The position numbers and the translations under genes were made by a program. DNA of 64,000 bases, from contig NZ_MWQH01000005.1 of NCBI RefSeq assembly GCF_002210295.1, forward strand, positions 62,001 through 126,000, in the 5' to 3' direction. The notes below the pieces were generated by a model. That model was not told where the DNA came from. It did no database searches and worked only from the letters and a program-made list of their open reading frames with translations. The DNA comes from Fibrobacter sp. UWB5 (GTDB lineage: Bacteria > Fibrobacterota > Fibrobacteria > Fibrobacterales > Fibrobacteraceae). Positions within the stretch are counted from its first letter, which is position 1, and each line of letters starts with the position of its first letter. This document shows, one piece after another, positions 47,439-56,031 of the stretch.

Positions 47439-47455
47439 TATGCTTATAAGGCATA
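47439..47455. promoter_or_regulatory. LysR-type operator between flavoprotein and second lysR gene
   Basis: TATGC-N7-GCATA fits the T-N11-A rule and lies in the divergent intergenic region. A further half site (AGTATGC) is 4 bp away on the right. The arms TATGC/GCATA are the same as the core of the operators near the first LysR gene (TATGCG/CGCATA). Confidence 0.55.
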
Positions 47456-47548
47456 GAAAGTATGCTTTCACAAGCCTTAGTTATTCCTTCCGGGCATTAT
47501 TTTTGCAATTTCATACCCGCGGGGCTTGAATTTTATTAGTTTTCGGGT

Positions 47549-48430
47549 ATGGAACTTCGAGTTTTGCGGTATTTTCTGGAGGCGGCGCGGTTGGGGAATG
47601 TCTCGCGCGCGGCGGATAATCTTTGCGTGACGCAGCCGACGGTGAGTCGCCAGCTCAAGGAGTTGGAGGAGGAGCTGGGCGAGAAGCTTTTCGAGCGCAC
47701 GAACTACGCGATTCGGCTGACGCCTGCGGGGGAACTCTTGCGGGAGCGTGCGGAGGATATCCTTTCGATGGCGGACAGGACGGTGCAGGATTTCAAGTCG
47801 CTGAAGGAAGACGAGGTGGTGGGTGAAATCGCCATTGCCTGCGCGGAGTCGCGGAACGTGAATTTTCTTTCGAAGTGCATCGGGATTCTCCGGGACGACT
47901 ATCCGAAGATTAAGTACAACTTATATTCGGGCGACAGCGAGCGCGCCTTGGAAAAGCTGGACAAGGGCATTTTCGATTTCGCGGTGGTTGTAGATAACGT
48001 TGATTTGGAAAAGTACAACTGTCTTGCTGTGCGTTCGGTGGACCGCTGGGGCGTGGTGATGCGTCGCGACGACCCTTTGGCCAAGCGGGATTTCATTGAG
48101 CCGAAGGACTTGCTCGACAAGCCGCTGATGGCGTCGCGCCAGGCGATGGTGGCGGATTTGCCGAAATGGTTCGGCGACGATATTTCGAAGCTGAACGTAA
48201 TCGTGGGGCTGGATCTTTCGTACAACGGTTCGGTGCTTGCGAAGGAGGGCACGGGCTACCTGCTCACTTTCGACGGCCTTGTGGATACGAGCCGCACTTC
48301 GCGCCTGTGCTTCAGGCCACTCATGCCCGAACTCACCACCAACATGTACATCATTTGGCGGCGGGGCCAGCAGTTCACGCGAGCGGGCGAACTTTTCCTC
48401 GATACACTCCGGCACGTGCTGGGGGAATAG
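47549..48430 (+). CDS. LysR-family transcriptional regulator (second)
   Basis: A 293-residue LysR protein of standard length. The helix-turn-helix (about 2-60) has LRYFLEAARLGNVSRAADNL, TQPTVSRQLKELEEELGEKL and FERTNY. The effector domain follows with EIAIACAESRNVNFLSKCIG. It is divergent from the iron-sulfur flavoprotein and alpha/beta-hydrolase genes and probably regulates them from the palindrome at 47439. This mirrors the first LysR-flavodoxin module at 39976-41971, although the two regulators are clearly distinct in sequence. Confidence 0.87.
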   Translation: MELRVLRYFLEAARLGNVSRAADNLCVTQPTVSRQLKELEEELGEKLFERTNYAIRLTPAGELLRERAEDILSMADRTVQDFKSLKEDEVVGEIAIACAESRNVNFLSKCIGILRDDYPKIKYNLYSGDSERALEKLDKGIFDFAVVVDNVDLEKYNCLAVRSVDRWGVVMRRDDPLAKRDFIEPKDLLDKPLMASRQAMVADLPKWFGDDISKLNVIVGLDLSYNGSVLAKEGTGYLLTFDGLVDTSRTSRLCFRPLMPELTTNMYIIWRRGQQFTRAGELFLDTLRHVLGE

Positions 48431-48453
48431 AAAGAAATTAGAGGATTATTCTC

Positions 48454-48942
48454 ATGATTAAAATTGAAGGATACAGTACAAAGTATATCAACGACGCGGT
48501 TGAAATCTGGAACGACATTGTCGAAGACGGAATCGCGTTCCCTCAGAAAGATGCGCTTGACCCGCAGACGGGAGACGAGTTTTTCAAGTCGCAGTCATTC
48601 ACAGGCATCGCCGTTGAAACGGACTCCGGCGAGGTGGTCGGGCTGTACATTCTCCACCCGAATAATGTCGGGCGCTGCGGGCATATTTCGAATGCGAGCT
48701 ATGCGGTGAAGAAGAACAAGCGCGGCCAGCACATCGGTGAATTTCTCGTGAAGGATTGCCTCGCGAAGGCCAAGGAAATCGGTTTCAGGATTTTGCAGTT
48801 CAATGCGGTTGTCGCCACAAACACGTCGGCACTCAAGCTCTACAAGAAGCTCGGCTTTACCCAGCTCGGCGTAATCCCCAAGGGATTCTTGCTCAAAGAC
48901 GGGAACTACGAGGACATTATCCCGCATTATATCGAACTTTAA
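48454..48942 (+). CDS. GNAT-family N-acetyltransferase
   Basis: A 162-residue GNAT protein. The acetyl-CoA binding loop is KKNKRGQHIGEFLVKDCLA (motif A, residues about 87-105), followed by QFNAVVATNTSALKLYKKLG FTQ, the motif B helix that ends in LYKKLGF. Similar proteins acetylate small molecules or proteins; the substrate is unknown. An AGAGG Shine-Dalgarno precedes the ATG, 23 bp after the LysR stop, so it may be co-transcribed with that regulator. Confidence 0.83.
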   Translation: MIKIEGYSTKYINDAVEIWNDIVEDGIAFPQKDALDPQTGDEFFKSQSFTGIAVETDSGEVVGLYILHPNNVGRCGHISNASYAVKKNKRGQHIGEFLVKDCLAKAKEIGFRILQFNAVVATNTSALKLYKKLGFTQLGVIPKGFLLKDGNYEDIIPHYIEL

Positions 48943-49009
48943 AACGGTTGCACCCCATTTTTTCCATTGAAATGAATATATTTTTATAGGTATCTGGAGC
49001 AATGATTCT

Positions 49010-50323
49010 ATGGACAATAGCAAAAATTTTATAGCAGACATTCCTGCGAACGCTGCAGAATTTTTCACGGCTGTAACTCACGCCGCCACAGAACTGTACA
49101 TTTCGATGCATGTTCTTGACCTTGAGGATAAAACCGTTTATCCTATCAAGACTAACGAATTCATCGATAAGTTTATGAAATGCGGCGGCACCCTACAAGA
49201 AAGTCTTACCAATATCATGGTAAACCTTGCATGTCCAGAAAGCGTTGAAACTATCAAGAATTTTACGATTCTTTCAACATTGCCGGAACGCATGAAGAAA
49301 GCAAATGTCATTTCAGAAATTTTCCATGGAAAGATTCACGGTTGGAGCAAGGCGATATTTGTACGCATTGGCGACGAAAAGCCACTACGCCGGGTTCTGT
49401 ACCTTGTCGAAAATGTGAATGCGCAAATGACAAAGTTGGAACAAGAGAAAGAACTCTTGGAGCAGAACCGCAAACAACAAAACATGATCAACGCGCTCAT
49501 GAACGGATACGCCTCCGTTGCCAGTGTCGATTTTGTAACTGATAAGGTGGAAATTTTCCGCACTAGCGATCGAATCAAAAATGCTCTTGGTTCCACGAAA
49601 GAACCGCCGACCTTCAAGGCCCTTGTTGAAAAACTCCTCAATACGACCGTTCTCGAAGAAGACCGTGACAGTCTCCGAAAAGTGGCAGACGAATCCTATA
49701 TTAAAGAATACCTGCCAGTCGGCAATAGTTTGTCAAAAATATTCCATAACGAACTCGGTCAGTATGTCGAAATGAAAGTGGTGCGAACCGGCGAAGAAAC
49801 AACCGTATTCGGCTTTACCGACAAAACTAACGAAATCACAGAAATCAACGATAAAATCTACAGGGATTCGTTGACTCAAGTGATGAATCGTAAGTATTTC
49901 GACGAGAAACTCGCATCACAGAATTGCCAAGCAGTCGTAATGGCAGACATCGACTTTTTCAAAGAAATCAATGACACTTACGGCCACCAGTGTGGCGACG
50001 CCGCCCTTGCAGCCGTGGCATCAATACTGAGTTCTTCAGTTCGTAATCTGGACCACGTCGTACGTTATGGCGGCGACGAATTCTTAATCTCGTTCAAGGG
50101 CATCAGTCATGAAGTGCTGAAAGTCAGACTTGAACAGATGCGTGCCAAGGCAGAAAAAATCGTACTGAAAGACTACCCAAATGTAAAGTTAACCATGAGC
50201 TTTGGCGGAACATTCGGAGACGGGGCCGTTTCAGACATGCTCTCCTTTGCCGACAAGGCACTCTACATATCAAAGAAAAAACGGAACTGCGTTTCCTTAG
50301 TTCCGTTCGAAGAAAAAAATTAA
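49010..50323 (+). CDS. GGDEF-domain diguanylate cyclase
   Basis: A 437-residue soluble protein. Two sensor-like regions (about 10-135 and 160-275, PAS-like in appearance) are joined by a coiled coil (about 143-165). The GGDEF domain covers about 280-432. It has RDSLTQVMNRKYFDEKL at the start, ADIDFFKEINDTYGHQCGD, the active site RYGGDEF, and a complete inhibitory site RNLD five residues before GGDEF. It should make c-di-GMP with product inhibition. There is no membrane segment, so the signal is probably cytoplasmic. It stands alone, with no EAL-domain partner in the window. Confidence 0.87.
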   Translation: MDNSKNFIADIPANAAEFFTAVTHAATELYISMHVLDLEDKTVYPIKTNEFIDKFMKCGGTLQESLTNIMVNLACPESVETIKNFTILSTLPERMKKANVISEIFHGKIHGWSKAIFVRIGDEKPLRRVLYLVENVNAQMTKLEQEKELLEQNRKQQNMINALMNGYASVASVDFVTDKVEIFRTSDRIKNALGSTKEPPTFKALVEKLLNTTVLEEDRDSLRKVADESYIKEYLPVGNSLSKIFHNELGQYVEMKVVRTGEETTVFGFTDKTNEITEINDKIYRDSLTQVMNRKYFDEKLASQNCQAVVMADIDFFKEINDTYGHQCGDAALAAVASILSSSVRNLDHVVRYGGDEFLISFKGISHEVLKVRLEQMRAKAEKIVLKDYPNVKLTMSFGGTFGDGAVSDMLSFADKALYISKKKRNCVSLVPFEEKN

Positions 50324-50341
50324 GTTTTTTTCTAAGTCAAA

Positions 50342-52126
50342 TTAGTTATTAGTAGAGCCATGGAAGTTGTAGCCCAGGAGCACGCGGCCACCTTCGTTTC
50401 TAACTCTTCTAATCACAATCTTCAGATTATGGTTATTCGTCGGCGTCACTTCCACATATTCAAAGGGGTTTGAGGTAGAAGCGGAATTGCCGATCAGCTT
50501 GCCATCCTGATACACAGAAAGGTTGATATCCTGCGGCAGCTTGCCATTTTCAAAAACGTAATCACCGCTAGACAGCCAAGCAATAGCAATACGGTACGTC
50601 ATCTTCGCAATAATACCGGATTCTTCGAATTGAATCTTGTTGCTGGTGTTTGTAAAGAAGTCCGTATTGTTACCATTCCAGAAACGGGAACGGTTGTTAG
50701 AGGCCATCGTTTCAGCATTAATCACCCTCTGAGCATAGTAAGGACCATTGTCACGGTCGTGGCTCGAAGCATCAATATCAAGCTTGTTCGTACCCGAAGT
50801 CAGCAAAAGAGCCTTGACCACTTCCGGATGCCAGCGATAGAACGGCTGCTTATCCAGCAACAAGGCGGTGGTCGCAGCGGTAAACGCCGAAGCAGAAGCC
50901 GTCTGCGTCACATACGGAGGCATCACGAAATCGTTCTGAATAACCGGAGAATAGTTGGTCGGGAAATGGAAATCCGCGAAGTTCACAATTTCAGGCTTCA
51001 CGATGGTTTCCTTAGAGCCCCTATATTTCGGGTTAACAAAACTAGAAGTCTGGTGCATACCGCCATCAAAAGGACTTCTAACGGCGCCGACCGTAATCAC
51101 ATTGGTACCCATAGCGGCACTCAACATCTGATTGTAGCTATCCAAGCCCCTATCACCGGCTGCGGCAAATTCAATGATACGCGTGTTATAGATGAGTTCA
51201 TCGATATAGCGGCTGTCCTGGCCATATACACTACCCGAATACTGTTCCTTATTGTTAATCGTACCAATAAAGATTTTGGGATTCTGGTCATAAGGGTTCA
51301 CCGGATACGGAACATATTCCGCATTATTCATGTAGTCTACGCAGCTTGTGGTGTAACCATACAAAGTGGCACCGGGAGCGACCGTATTCATCAAGCGAGC
51401 GATATTGGATGCATGAGCGATATCGGGAGAATAGTACGAATCACTGCAATCGCCGCCCATTTTCAACTTGCCAGCAGCCACAAAATCTTCAGACGGAGCA
51501 GCCGGTTCCACAAAGTGAATGCCAATGCCATCACCATTTGCGCCCACCATGGGGAAATAGTTGACGTCGGAAAGGTCATGACCGTAAGACATCATCAGAG
51601 GGACACTCAAGAAATAAATGTCTTCCCATTTATTGGGCGACCAGTCGGTTTGAACATTCAGCATGCAGCCGCTTTGGCCTGCGCATTCGTTCGTCGTAAA
51701 CGTCGTCGTATAGCTGGTCGTATTGGGATCATTCGTGGGCAGTCTGTCGTTACCGTGCCTCGAGAAGGCATCTCTCGGTTTGTCCGCATTTTCAATTTTA
51801 GTGATCGATTCCTTATAGGAACGTTCGGTGAGGCTTTTGCCATTGAGCTTATAAGATTTCGTTTCGCCGTGAATCGAATAAATACCTTCCGTCTTGGTCA
51901 TCGACACTTCGGTCGGATAAGCCTTTGCCAAAGCCTTCGTCGGCTTAACGCCCTTCACAAAAGCGACAGATGCGCTAGTCACCTTTGCATTATGACGGCC
52001 GAGGACGTCGGTTTTAGAATTTGTAACATTAAGCTGTGCAGAAGAAACTGCAACCTGCTGATTTGCAGCCATAGAACCGGTTGCAAGAGCGCAGCAAAGA
52101 AACAACAAAGAACGATTGCTCTTCAT
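50342..52126 (-). CDS. Secreted subtilase-like (S8 family) protein with altered catalytic residues
   Basis: A 594-residue secreted protein with signal peptide (ending near SMAA, residue 21) and an N-terminal region like a propeptide (to about 150). The body has the subtilisin fold order. GDGIGIHFVEP sits where the catalytic Asp should be and has Glu207. DIAHASNIARLMNTVAPGA holds the His (H238). AAAGDRG has Asp in place of the oxyanion Asn, and QTASASAFTAATTALL holds the likely Ser (S411). The C-terminal domain is a beta sandwich typical of such proteases. The changed residues could mean lowered or lost activity. An AGGAG Shine-Dalgarno supports the start; a hairpin lies in the 5' leader. Confidence 0.7.
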   Translation of the reverse strand: MKSNRSLLFLCCALATGSMAANQQVAVSSAQLNVTNSKTDVLGRHNAKVTSASVAFVKGVKPTKALAKAYPTEVSMTKTEGIYSIHGETKSYKLNGKSLTERSYKESITKIENADKPRDAFSRHGNDRLPTNDPNTTSYTTTFTTNECAGQSGCMLNVQTDWSPNKWEDIYFLSVPLMMSYGHDLSDVNYFPMVGANGDGIGIHFVEPAAPSEDFVAAGKLKMGGDCSDSYYSPDIAHASNIARLMNTVAPGATLYGYTTSCVDYMNNAEYVPYPVNPYDQNPKIFIGTINNKEQYSGSVYGQDSRYIDELIYNTRIIEFAAAGDRGLDSYNQMLSAAMGTNVITVGAVRSPFDGGMHQTSSFVNPKYRGSKETIVKPEIVNFADFHFPTNYSPVIQNDFVMPPYVTQTASASAFTAATTALLLDKQPFYRWHPEVVKALLLTSGTNKLDIDASSHDRDNGPYYAQRVINAETMASNNRSRFWNGNNTDFFTNTSNKIQFEESGIIAKMTYRIAIAWLSSGDYVFENGKLPQDINLSVYQDGKLIGNSASTSNPFEYVEVTPTNNHNLKIVIRRVRNEGGRVLLGYNFHGSTNN

Positions 52127-52664
52127 TTCTCTCTCCTATATAGTTGATTTTTTACCCATCAATCTCGTTTAGATTGACGTGCGCAAATATAGACAAATAA
52201 AAAATTAATTTGCTAATAATAAATCTTACAAAATAAAACCAATAAATTAATTTGTCTACAATTCAATTATTCAAAGCACCACATTTTTGCGTTGCATATA
52301 CTGCACGCCTATTAAACATTTTTATTCTTTAGTAGTACATTCTCCAAACAACAATCACACAAGACAATCGCTCCGATTCGCCCACACACAAAACACATTG
52401 TAAACAAAATATTGCACGGAGTGGTAAAAGGATGTTGCCACCAGGCGATTCCTGACATACAAGACACACTATGGCAAGCACTTTACAATTTTTGCGCGTA
52501 TTACAGGTTTTGAAAACCAAAATTTGTAATCGATACTTAACAAAATGCGCCAATTAGCTTATTTTCGCTCATTTTTTCGAATTTCAGCCCTTTTTGAGAT
52601 TTTGGCACGCCTTTTGCAATAGGTTGGGCAAAACAAGAAAACAACCTCAACAAAGGATAGGAAC
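52127..52664. other. 538-bp AT-rich intergenic region
   Basis: No gene was recognised. Near the subtilase start, TCAATCT/AGATTGA (52159-52177) forms a 7-bp hairpin in that gene's leader. Direct AAATTAATTTG repeats follow around 52202-52256. The right end holds the sigma-54 promoter of the PII gene. Upstream activator sites are not obvious by eye. Confidence 0.5.
52603..52617 (+). promoter_or_regulatory. Sigma-54-type promoter of the PII-amtB operon
   Basis: TGGCACG-CCTT-TTGC: GG at 52604-52605 and GC at 52616-52617 with 10 bases between, as in the promoter of glnN. The preceding TTTTTGAGATTT resembles the TTTTTTGATTT before the glnN promoter. The start codon is 48 bp downstream. Confidence 0.8.
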
Positions 52665-53006
52665 ATGAAGCTCATTACAGCTTACATCCAACCCGAACGA
52701 TTAAACATCGTAAAGCAAGAACTTTACGAAAGCAAGATTTTCAAGATGTCCGTCACCAACGTGCTGGGCTGCGGCCAGCAACGCGGTTACAACCAGCGTT
52801 TCCGTGGCGTCGTGACCGAGGTGAACTTGCTCAAGAAGATTTGCCTTAAGATTGCTGTGAACGACGAATTTGTGCAGCCTTGTATCGATGCAATCATCAA
52901 GGGAGCCCGCACGGGCGCTATTGGCGACGGCAAGATTTTCGTCACCGAACTCGAACAGTGCATCCGTATCCGTACCGGCGAAACCGGCCCCGAAGCGATC
53001 GGCTAA
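52665..53006 (+). CDS. glnK: PII signal transduction protein
   Basis: A 113-residue PII protein. The T-loop region reads [24 protein letters not shown]; Gln39 (ATP/2-oxoglutarate site) is kept, but position 51, normally the uridylylated Tyr, is Thr. It should therefore not be controlled by GlnD-type uridylylation. [15 protein letters not shown] is the conserved B-loop and IRIRTGETG the C-loop. Lying 25 bp upstream of amtB, it is a GlnK-type regulator that blocks the ammonium channel under nitrogen excess. The good Shine-Dalgarno (AGGA) and the sigma-54 promoter support expression under nitrogen limitation. Confidence 0.92.
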   Translation: MKLITAYIQPERLNIVKQELYESKIFKMSVTNVLGCGQQRGYNQRFRGVVTEVNLLKKICLKIAVNDEFVQPCIDAIIKGARTGAIGDGKIFVTELEQCIRIRTGETGPEAIG

Positions 53007-53031
53007 ACATCAACCACAAGGAATTTAAACA

Positions 53032-54306
53032 ATGAACGAAGCAGCAACTGTCGTACCTGTCAGCGACGCCATCTTTATGACAGAAAACATTTGGATCATG
53101 ATCAGCGCCATGTTGGTGTTTATCATGGGCCTGGGCTTTGCCTGTGTCGAAGCGGGTCTTGTTCGCGCCAAGTGCGCGGCCAACGTCGCTTTCAAGAACA
53201 TCGCGGTTCCCGCCATAGGTATCACGATGTACGCCGCCATCGGCTTTGCCCTCATGTACCCCGGAACGTTCAACGCGATCTCCGGTGTACTTGGATTTGC
53301 CGGATTCGGCATCGGTGACTGGGCCAACCCGGCCAACTTCACCGCCGCTTACAACGGTCACTTCACCCTCTTCACTGACTGGTTGTTCCAGGCGATGTTT
53401 GCTGCGACTGCAGCCACGATCGTGTCTGGTGCCGTTGCCGAACGTGTGAAGCTGAACTCCTTCCTCGTCTTCACCATCGTCTACGTGGCCTTGGTCTACC
53501 CCATCGTGGGTAGCTGGACATGGGGCGGCGGCTGGCTCTCCACCATCGGCAAGGCAGGTTTCCATGACCTCGCCGGTTCTACCCTGGTTCACTCCGTGGG
53601 TGGTTGGGCAGCTCTCGCTGGCGTCATGATTCTCGGACCCCGTATCGGCAAGTATGTTGGCGGTAAGGTGCACGCTATTCCGGCCCACAACATTCCGCTC
53701 GCAACCATCGGCGTGTTCATGCTGTGGTTCGGTTGGTGGGGATTCAACGCCGGTTCTGCTCTCTCCGGCGATGCAAAGGCTACTAGCTGGATTTTGGTGA
53801 CCACGAACCTCGCCGCTGTCGCAGGCATCATTACCGCAACGCTCACGAGCTGGATCGTTTCGAAGAAGCCGGACGCCACCATGGCCCTCAACGGCTGCCT
53901 TGCAGGCCTCGTCGCCATCACTGCCGGTGCAGACGTTGTCACCCCGCTTTCTTCCTGGATTATCGGTGCCATCGCCGGTGTGCTCGTTGTCGGCGCAGTC
54001 TTCATGTTCGACCGCCTGCACTTGGATGACCCGGTCGGTGCTCTTTCGGTTCACCTGGTGAACGGTGTGTGGGGTACGCTCGCTGTCGGTATCTTCGATA
54101 TCACTGGCGACTACACCCTCGGCACACAGGCCATCGGCGTGATCGCTTATGCGGTTCCCTGCTTCGGTGCTGCTAGCCTCATCTTCTTCGCAATCAAGAA
54201 GACCATGGGCCTCCGCGTTACCGAACGTCAAGAACTCCGCGGCCTCGACCAAAGCGAACACGGTCAAGAATCCTACAGCGGATTCCAGATCTTCAGCAAC
54301 ATGTAA
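53032..54306 (+). CDS. amtB: Ammonium transporter
   Basis: A 424-residue Amt protein with about eleven helices. MISAMLVFIMGLGFACVEAG begins the fold. The pore-lining residues are in FAATAATIVSGAVAERVK and VHSVGGWAALAGVMILGPR, where the first His of the twin-His site lies. GWWGFNAGSAL and VHLVNGVWGTLAVG, which has the second His, follow. AmtB channels conduct ammonium into the cytoplasm. It follows the PII gene directly in the conserved glnK-amtB order. The C-terminal cytoplasmic tail that contacts PII is present (ERQELRGLDQSEHG). A strong terminator ends the operon. Confidence 0.94.
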   Translation: MNEAATVVPVSDAIFMTENIWIMISAMLVFIMGLGFACVEAGLVRAKCAANVAFKNIAVPAIGITMYAAIGFALMYPGTFNAISGVLGFAGFGIGDWANPANFTAAYNGHFTLFTDWLFQAMFAATAATIVSGAVAERVKLNSFLVFTIVYVALVYPIVGSWTWGGGWLSTIGKAGFHDLAGSTLVHSVGGWAALAGVMILGPRIGKYVGGKVHAIPAHNIPLATIGVFMLWFGWWGFNAGSALSGDAKATSWILVTTNLAAVAGIITATLTSWIVSKKPDATMALNGCLAGLVAITAGADVVTPLSSWIIGAIAGVLVVGAVFMFDRLHLDDPVGALSVHLVNGVWGTLAVGIFDITGDYTLGTQAIGVIAYAVPCFGAASLIFFAIKKTMGLRVTERQELRGLDQSEHGQESYSGFQIFSNM

Positions 54307-54341
54307 TCCTACCTACACTCTAGCAAAACGGATAAACGAAA

Positions 54342-54373
54342 CGACCCTGGCTTTGGCCAGGGCCGTTTTTTTT
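54342..54373 (+). terminator. Terminator of glnK-amtB
   Basis: CCCTGGC (54345-54351) and GCCAGGG (54356-54362) form a perfect 7-bp stem with a four-base loop, extended by an outer CG/CG pair, and are followed by eight T residues. Confidence 0.85.
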
Positions 54374-54374
54374 A

Positions 54375-54405
54375 TAATAAAAAAGACCGCCAAAATCGAC
54401 GGTCT
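54375..54405 (-). terminator. Terminator of the zinc-ribbon gene
   Basis: On the minus strand AGACCG and CGGTCT form a stem around TCGATTTTGG, followed by a T run. It lies 18 bp after the stop of the gene at 54424 and back to back with the amtB terminator. Confidence 0.7.
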
Positions 54406-54423
54406 CAAATCTGTTCGCTTCGG

Positions 54424-54759
54424 TTATCGTAATGCCTTGCGAGCGGAGCGCATCAGGTTCTTCAACTGCTTCTTGTCGAGCTGCGGCACTTCGGCATCCT
54501 TCTGGGCGCGGGACTTGGGAGCGCAATCTTCGCAGAGGTGCTTGGTTACCGTGCCAAAGCTAGCCGCGCCGTTGCTCACGCTCGTTTCCTTAAAACGGTA
54601 GGAGCGCAAAAGGGCTTCCTTCTTGCACTTGTCGCAAATTCCCATCTTGGGGGCGGCAGGTTCACGGGTACGTTCCTTTTTGGGAGCGTCGCTGGTTTCC
54701 TCCCAGGCCTTGCTCTGGGCTGCTAACTTGCGGGCGAAATGATCGTCTGTTAAGCTCAT
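54424..54759 (-). CDS. Small zinc-ribbon protein of unknown function
   Basis: A 111-residue protein. The central zinc ribbon has CDKCKK near residue 42 and CEDC near residue 76. The N-terminal 40 residues are charged and rich in Lys, Glu and Ala. The C-terminal tail is basic (KKQLKNLMRSARKALR) and could bind nucleic acid. No family is recognised. A GGAG Shine-Dalgarno precedes the start, 13 bp after the SGNH-like gene, so it is the last gene of a three-gene unit. Confidence 0.65.
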   Translation of the reverse strand: MSLTDDHFARKLAAQSKAWEETSDAPKKERTREPAAPKMGICDKCKKEALLRSYRFKETSVSNGAASFGTVTKHLCEDCAPKSRAQKDAEVPQLDKKQLKNLMRSARKALR

Positions 54760-54772
54760 GGTACTAACTCCT

Positions 54773-55357
54773 TTATTTCATTTCTTTAATTACACAATCA
54801 TACAGGTACAGCGCGAGGAACGTGTTGCATATGGAGGTCGGGTTACCGTCTTCGGTATAAAGGCTCCGGCCAAACTTGCCGCGTTCCAGCTGTTTTTCCT
54901 TGAAGTCCGCCACGTAAGCGGCAAAATCGAATATCTTCACGCGTTTTTCGTCTTTCTGCTGCAAGCCGCGAATGCAGTCGTTCAGGGCAGTCAGTTGCGA
55001 AGGCGCCACGGGGAACATGTCCTCCGGCACGGTCAAAAAGTGCACGGGCACAAGCGTCTTGTTCAGGATTTCGTCGGCCACCTTCTGGTAGGCCGCAAAA
55101 ACGCCCGTGTAGTCCTTGCCGCCGCGCTTGAGTTCCTTCAGCCCAAAGCCCACAATAATGCGCCCGGCCTTTTTGCCTATAATATCGGCGGAGGCGCGGT
55201 CGTAAAGCTGCTGTAATGTCAGGGGGGCGGGGGCGTTTATGGAAAACTGGACAGGTCTGTTGGCTTCGCGACAAAGGAGAATTTCGGCAAAGCGGTTGGC
55301 GGCCTCGCCCTGCTCTCCAAGCATTTCATCGCCTATAATCAGTATCCTGTTTTCCAT
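54773..55357 (-). CDS. SGNH/GDSL-like hydrolase
   Basis: A 194-residue cytoplasmic protein with weak similarity to the SGNH hydrolase fold. IIIGDEMLGEQG at the start is a GDS-like block with Glu in place of Ser. RIIVGFGLKELKRGG corresponds to the Gly/Asn block region, and SLYTEDGNPTSICNTFLALYL near the end may hold the late His/Asp block, but no His is visible. The nucleophile appears to be lost, so it may not be a hydrolase. It sits between the TusA-like gene (12 bp upstream) and the zinc-ribbon gene. Confidence 0.5.
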   Translation of the reverse strand: MENRILIIGDEMLGEQGEAANRFAEILLCREANRPVQFSINAPAPLTLQQLYDRASADIIGKKAGRIIVGFGLKELKRGGKDYTGVFAAYQKVADEILNKTLVPVHFLTVPEDMFPVAPSQLTALNDCIRGLQQKDEKRVKIFDFAAYVADFKEKQLERGKFGRSLYTEDGNPTSICNTFLALYLYDCVIKEMK

Positions 55358-55369
55358 TACATATATAAT

Positions 55370-55900
55370 CTACACTCTTACCGGGCGTTTGACCACAGAA
55401 ATCGACCAAAAACCCTCTTTTTTTTGCCTTTTTTTGACAACGTGTCCATCGGCGACCAATGCCCCAGGTACATTCTCTATAGGCGACCCATCGTCCAGGT
55501 AGATTTCCAGTTCCGCCCCGTCAGGGAGGCCAGACATCACCAGGCGGCTGCGCATGGAGTTGTTCGGGCAAACCACCCCGCGCAGGTCCAACAGCGTCGG
55601 TACCCCACCCTTCAGGGCTTCCGGCAGGGGGTCCACCTTGGTCCGCTCACAGAAATCCGCAATTTCGGGGGCGAACCTCGCAGGCGAGTCCAACCACTTT
55701 CCCAGGGGGTATTCGGGCAGGTTCGTGGCGAGCACTCGGGCAAGGGCCTCTTCGGGGGCAATCGTAACTAAATTTTCACGTCTGTACCACTCCGAACAGG
55801 CGAACGAAATTAGCTTTCTGAGCGCAATTTCGAAGCCTGGATTCCCTTTTTGGGCGTCCATCCATTTTTCAAGTGCATGTTTTTCGTTTTTTACAGACAT
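55370..55900 (-). CDS. Protein with C-terminal TusA-like sulfurtransferase domain
   Basis: A 176-residue protein from ATG 55900 (an in-frame ATG at 56002 gives an unlikely extension). The N-terminal 90 residues are helical and not recognised. Residues about 95-176 look like a TusA-type domain: LLDLRGVVCPNNSMRSRLVM contains the catalytic cysteine of the family (CPxP replaced by CPNN), followed by AELEIYLDDGSPIENVPGAL. TusA-like proteins relay sulfur as persulfide, but the changed motif may mean a different role. First gene of the unit with the SGNH-like and zinc-ribbon genes. Confidence 0.65.
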   Translation of the reverse strand: MSVKNEKHALEKWMDAQKGNPGFEIALRKLISFACSEWYRRENLVTIAPEEALARVLATNLPEYPLGKWLDSPARFAPEIADFCERTKVDPLPEALKGGVPTLLDLRGVVCPNNSMRSRLVMSGLPDGAELEIYLDDGSPIENVPGALVADGHVVKKRQKKEGFWSISVVKRPVRV

Positions 55901-56031
55901 TTGGCACTTATATTTGATAAATTTTTCAAGAAAATCTCTGCCACAATGTAGCAAACTTCCCCGCAGGTTTCTATATTTGGCCGCAAGTTCCGAATGGAGC
56001 AAAAGGTTTTACATATAGGTTATACGGTTTT

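Noticed and set aside
52329-52553. 74-codon minus-strand frame in the gap before the PII gene
   Set aside because: No Shine-Dalgarno, no recognisable motif and irregular composition; it also lies where the sigma-54 activator region is expected.
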